Shown here piece by piece: positions 62,330-64,000 of a stretch of 64,000 nucleotides of DNA; positions within the stretch are counted from its first letter, which is position 1, and each line of letters starts with the position of its first letter. Source of the DNA: Puffinus mauretanicus (lineage: Eukaryota; Chordata; Aves; Procellariiformes; Procellariidae). The position numbers and the translations under genes were made by a program. Where the stretch lies: contig JAJKFH010001431.1 in NCBI GenBank assembly GCA_023333565.1, positions 124,001-188,000 of the forward strand, read 5' to 3'. The notes under the pieces were generated by a model. The model worked only from the letters and a program-made list of their open reading frames with translations, had not been told where the DNA came from and searched no databases.

Positions 62330-62400
62330 TAGGGTGAAACCTGAGGAGTGGTGATCCCATGTATCTCCTGCTGACATCAGTAGGAGCTTAGCACCTATCA
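62330..62400. repeat. Old amniote repeat fragment (candidate)
   Basis: CTCCTGCTGACATCAGTAGG, then AGCTTAGCACCTATCAGCAT, resembles the phrase 'ctcccattgacttcaatgggagc...tcagcacctttcagga' of very old amniote repeats. Short and diverged, so the family cannot be named. Confidence 0.4.
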
Positions 62401-64000
62401 GCATCAAAGAGTTTTATTACTGCAGCTGACTCTCAATAATGCAAAACAATTAAAAATAATAGCAAATGTAACAAAACCCAAATGATCCAATAGATTCTGG
62501 GAAAGGTTTTGAGGATACTCTAAAAATTTAGAATCATCTTAATTTTACAATTCAGCGTTTCAGTTGTGACCAGACTGCATCAGCAAAACATGATACAGAA
62601 TGAAATTCAGATCCAAAGCTGAAGTAAATTTTATAATGATGGGAGTTCGATAAGACTGGCTGTGATCTATATAAAAATTAATACGAAGTCAACCTGAAAT
62701 AACACTGTGGTAGGAATCAGCATTGTCTCTGCTGTCAGAAGTTATTTTCATATTTAAATGACATGTGCATCCATGGTGAACATTTAGCCTTTTACTTTCT
62801 GTCCACCACCCTATCTGTTTTGCTCTTTGACACAGGAATGTTTTTTTCACCTGTGTCTGTAGCACTTTACACAATGGAGATTCTGAACCACAACTGAAGC
62901 TCCAGTAAAACACATAAAGAATAATAAGAAATAGCATTGCTTACACTATTGAGACTTTAGTCCCCACATATGCTTTTCCAAAGATTCTAGTCTTCAGTGT
63001 AAATTTGTCAAATCTTAGTTCTTTCTGCCACACTACTTCTCATAGTTCATTACTGTGGTCTGGTGTTTATTATCTTTATCTGAGTGGTCTGGATTTACTT
63101 GGGATGAAGCTGATTGAATGTCACCCGCCTTTTTTAACGTTGGCAGCAAGGCTTGGCGTATTTGCACTTGCTTGTGCCTGGAGTCAGTGTAGCTAGGACT
63201 TTGTTCTAGTCCTATACTATGCTTTGATATCTATTCAGCTGGACCTAAAATTTATTTGTCCTCTCAGAAGAGTAAAGTGTTCAGAAGCCCTGCAGATAAG
63301 AAATCATAACAGAGACATTTTCTAGTCATGATAAAGGCATAGCTAAGCCTGATTATAACTGGAATTGCAGTTGCAATACCACATTAAAACCAAAGTATGA
63401 AAATGAATCATAGGAAGTCCAAGAACAGGGATCAGACCTCTAACCTATGAAGGAATAAATAGGATTTTGCCACAGGGCATAAGCATCAACCTGCACTTTC
63501 CTTTGAAAGCTACTGCAGACACTAAAAAAAGCACAGACTCCAGGACTAACAATAACTCAGTAGTTGAAAAGGTTTTTCCAATGTACAGTATCCAATGTAT
63601 AAAATCAGCCAAGTTCTCTCTGAAGTGGACTGTATCTCATCTTTACTGCCAGCTAGCCTTTCAGCCTTTAAAATGTTCAGAATGCATTGGTATGGAGAAA
63701 ATCACCAAAGCACGAGCTGGCATATGAGCTTTTAAAGTTCTGTTCATTATTTCCCAGTCCTGGGCACTGTTTTTCCTTTTCAGAAAGGCAACCTATCTTC
63801 TCTATCGCTATTTTGTAGTAGTCAGCCTTCCACACCCTTTTCCTCCTTATTTCCCTCTTTCCTCCCACTTTCTTTTCTACTAAGACATCTTCAAACACAA
63901 TACTATATGTTCAAATAACAACTGTGCCAAAAGTTGCAGAGAAGTACACTGGCTTGCAGACATGCAACTTCATAGTGAAATATCAAGTATTACTGCAACG
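62401..64000. other. AT-rich DNA, no gene seen
   Basis: Short open frames only (longest 86 codons at 63467-63727), with nothing recognisable. The window ends in unique-looking sequence. Confidence 0.58.

Noticed and set aside
1..64000. Endogenous retrovirus genes
   Set aside because: No protease, polymerase or envelope-like reading frames were seen. The GC-rich block at 49990-50415 could at most be a solo LTR, and even that is unproven.

Overview
This window looks like nuclear DNA of a bird. The main evidence is three well preserved, 5'-truncated CR1 LINE copies (2589-3098, 6861-7466, 55541-56200), all ending in the short ATTCTATG-type 3' repeat typical of avian and other sauropsid CR1. A fourth, older CR1 tail lies at 51673-51875, and two much older CR1 remnants lie at 36546-37522 (+) and 38430-38775 (-). 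No mammalian Alu or L1 was recognised. Base composition is AT-rich, by eye about one third G+C. Overall repeat density is low, as expected for a bird.

No protein-coding gene could be identified. Apart from CR1 ORF2 remnants, every open frame is short, lacks recognisable protein similarity and fits chance in AT-rich DNA or the antisense of CR1. I saw no rRNA, functional tRNA, snRNA or CRISPR array. The best reading is a gene desert or the inside of one very large intron. Two weak exon-like candidates sit at 54561-54812 (-) and 54927-55025 (+).

Layout: 1-7.5 kb is unique AT-rich DNA with two young CR1 copies. 7.5-8 kb holds a probable ancient amniote repeat. 8-17 kb is plain. 17.3-18.2 kb is a slightly more GC-rich unidentified block. 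19-24 kb has local direct and inverted repeats, plus stretches rich in homeodomain/POU-like words that resemble conserved non-coding elements. 26.1-27.6 kb has fragments of probable ancient amniote repeats. 28-36 kb is AT-rich with a few candidate regulatory stretches. 36.5-38.8 kb carries two ancient CR1 remnants in opposite orientations. 39-49 kb is plain, with a hairpin and 19-bp duplication at 44.1 kb. 50.0-50.4 kb is a sharply GC-rich block of unknown origin. 51.7 kb is the old CR1 tail. 54.3-55.0 kb holds the exon-like candidates. 55.5-56.2 kb is the best-preserved CR1. 56.2-64 kb is plain apart from an old-repeat fragment at 62.3 kb.

There are no genes acting together to describe. The content is retrotransposon history plus possible cis-regulatory DNA. 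I did not find a new biological system. Repeat assignments come from remembered family patterns, not from a search.
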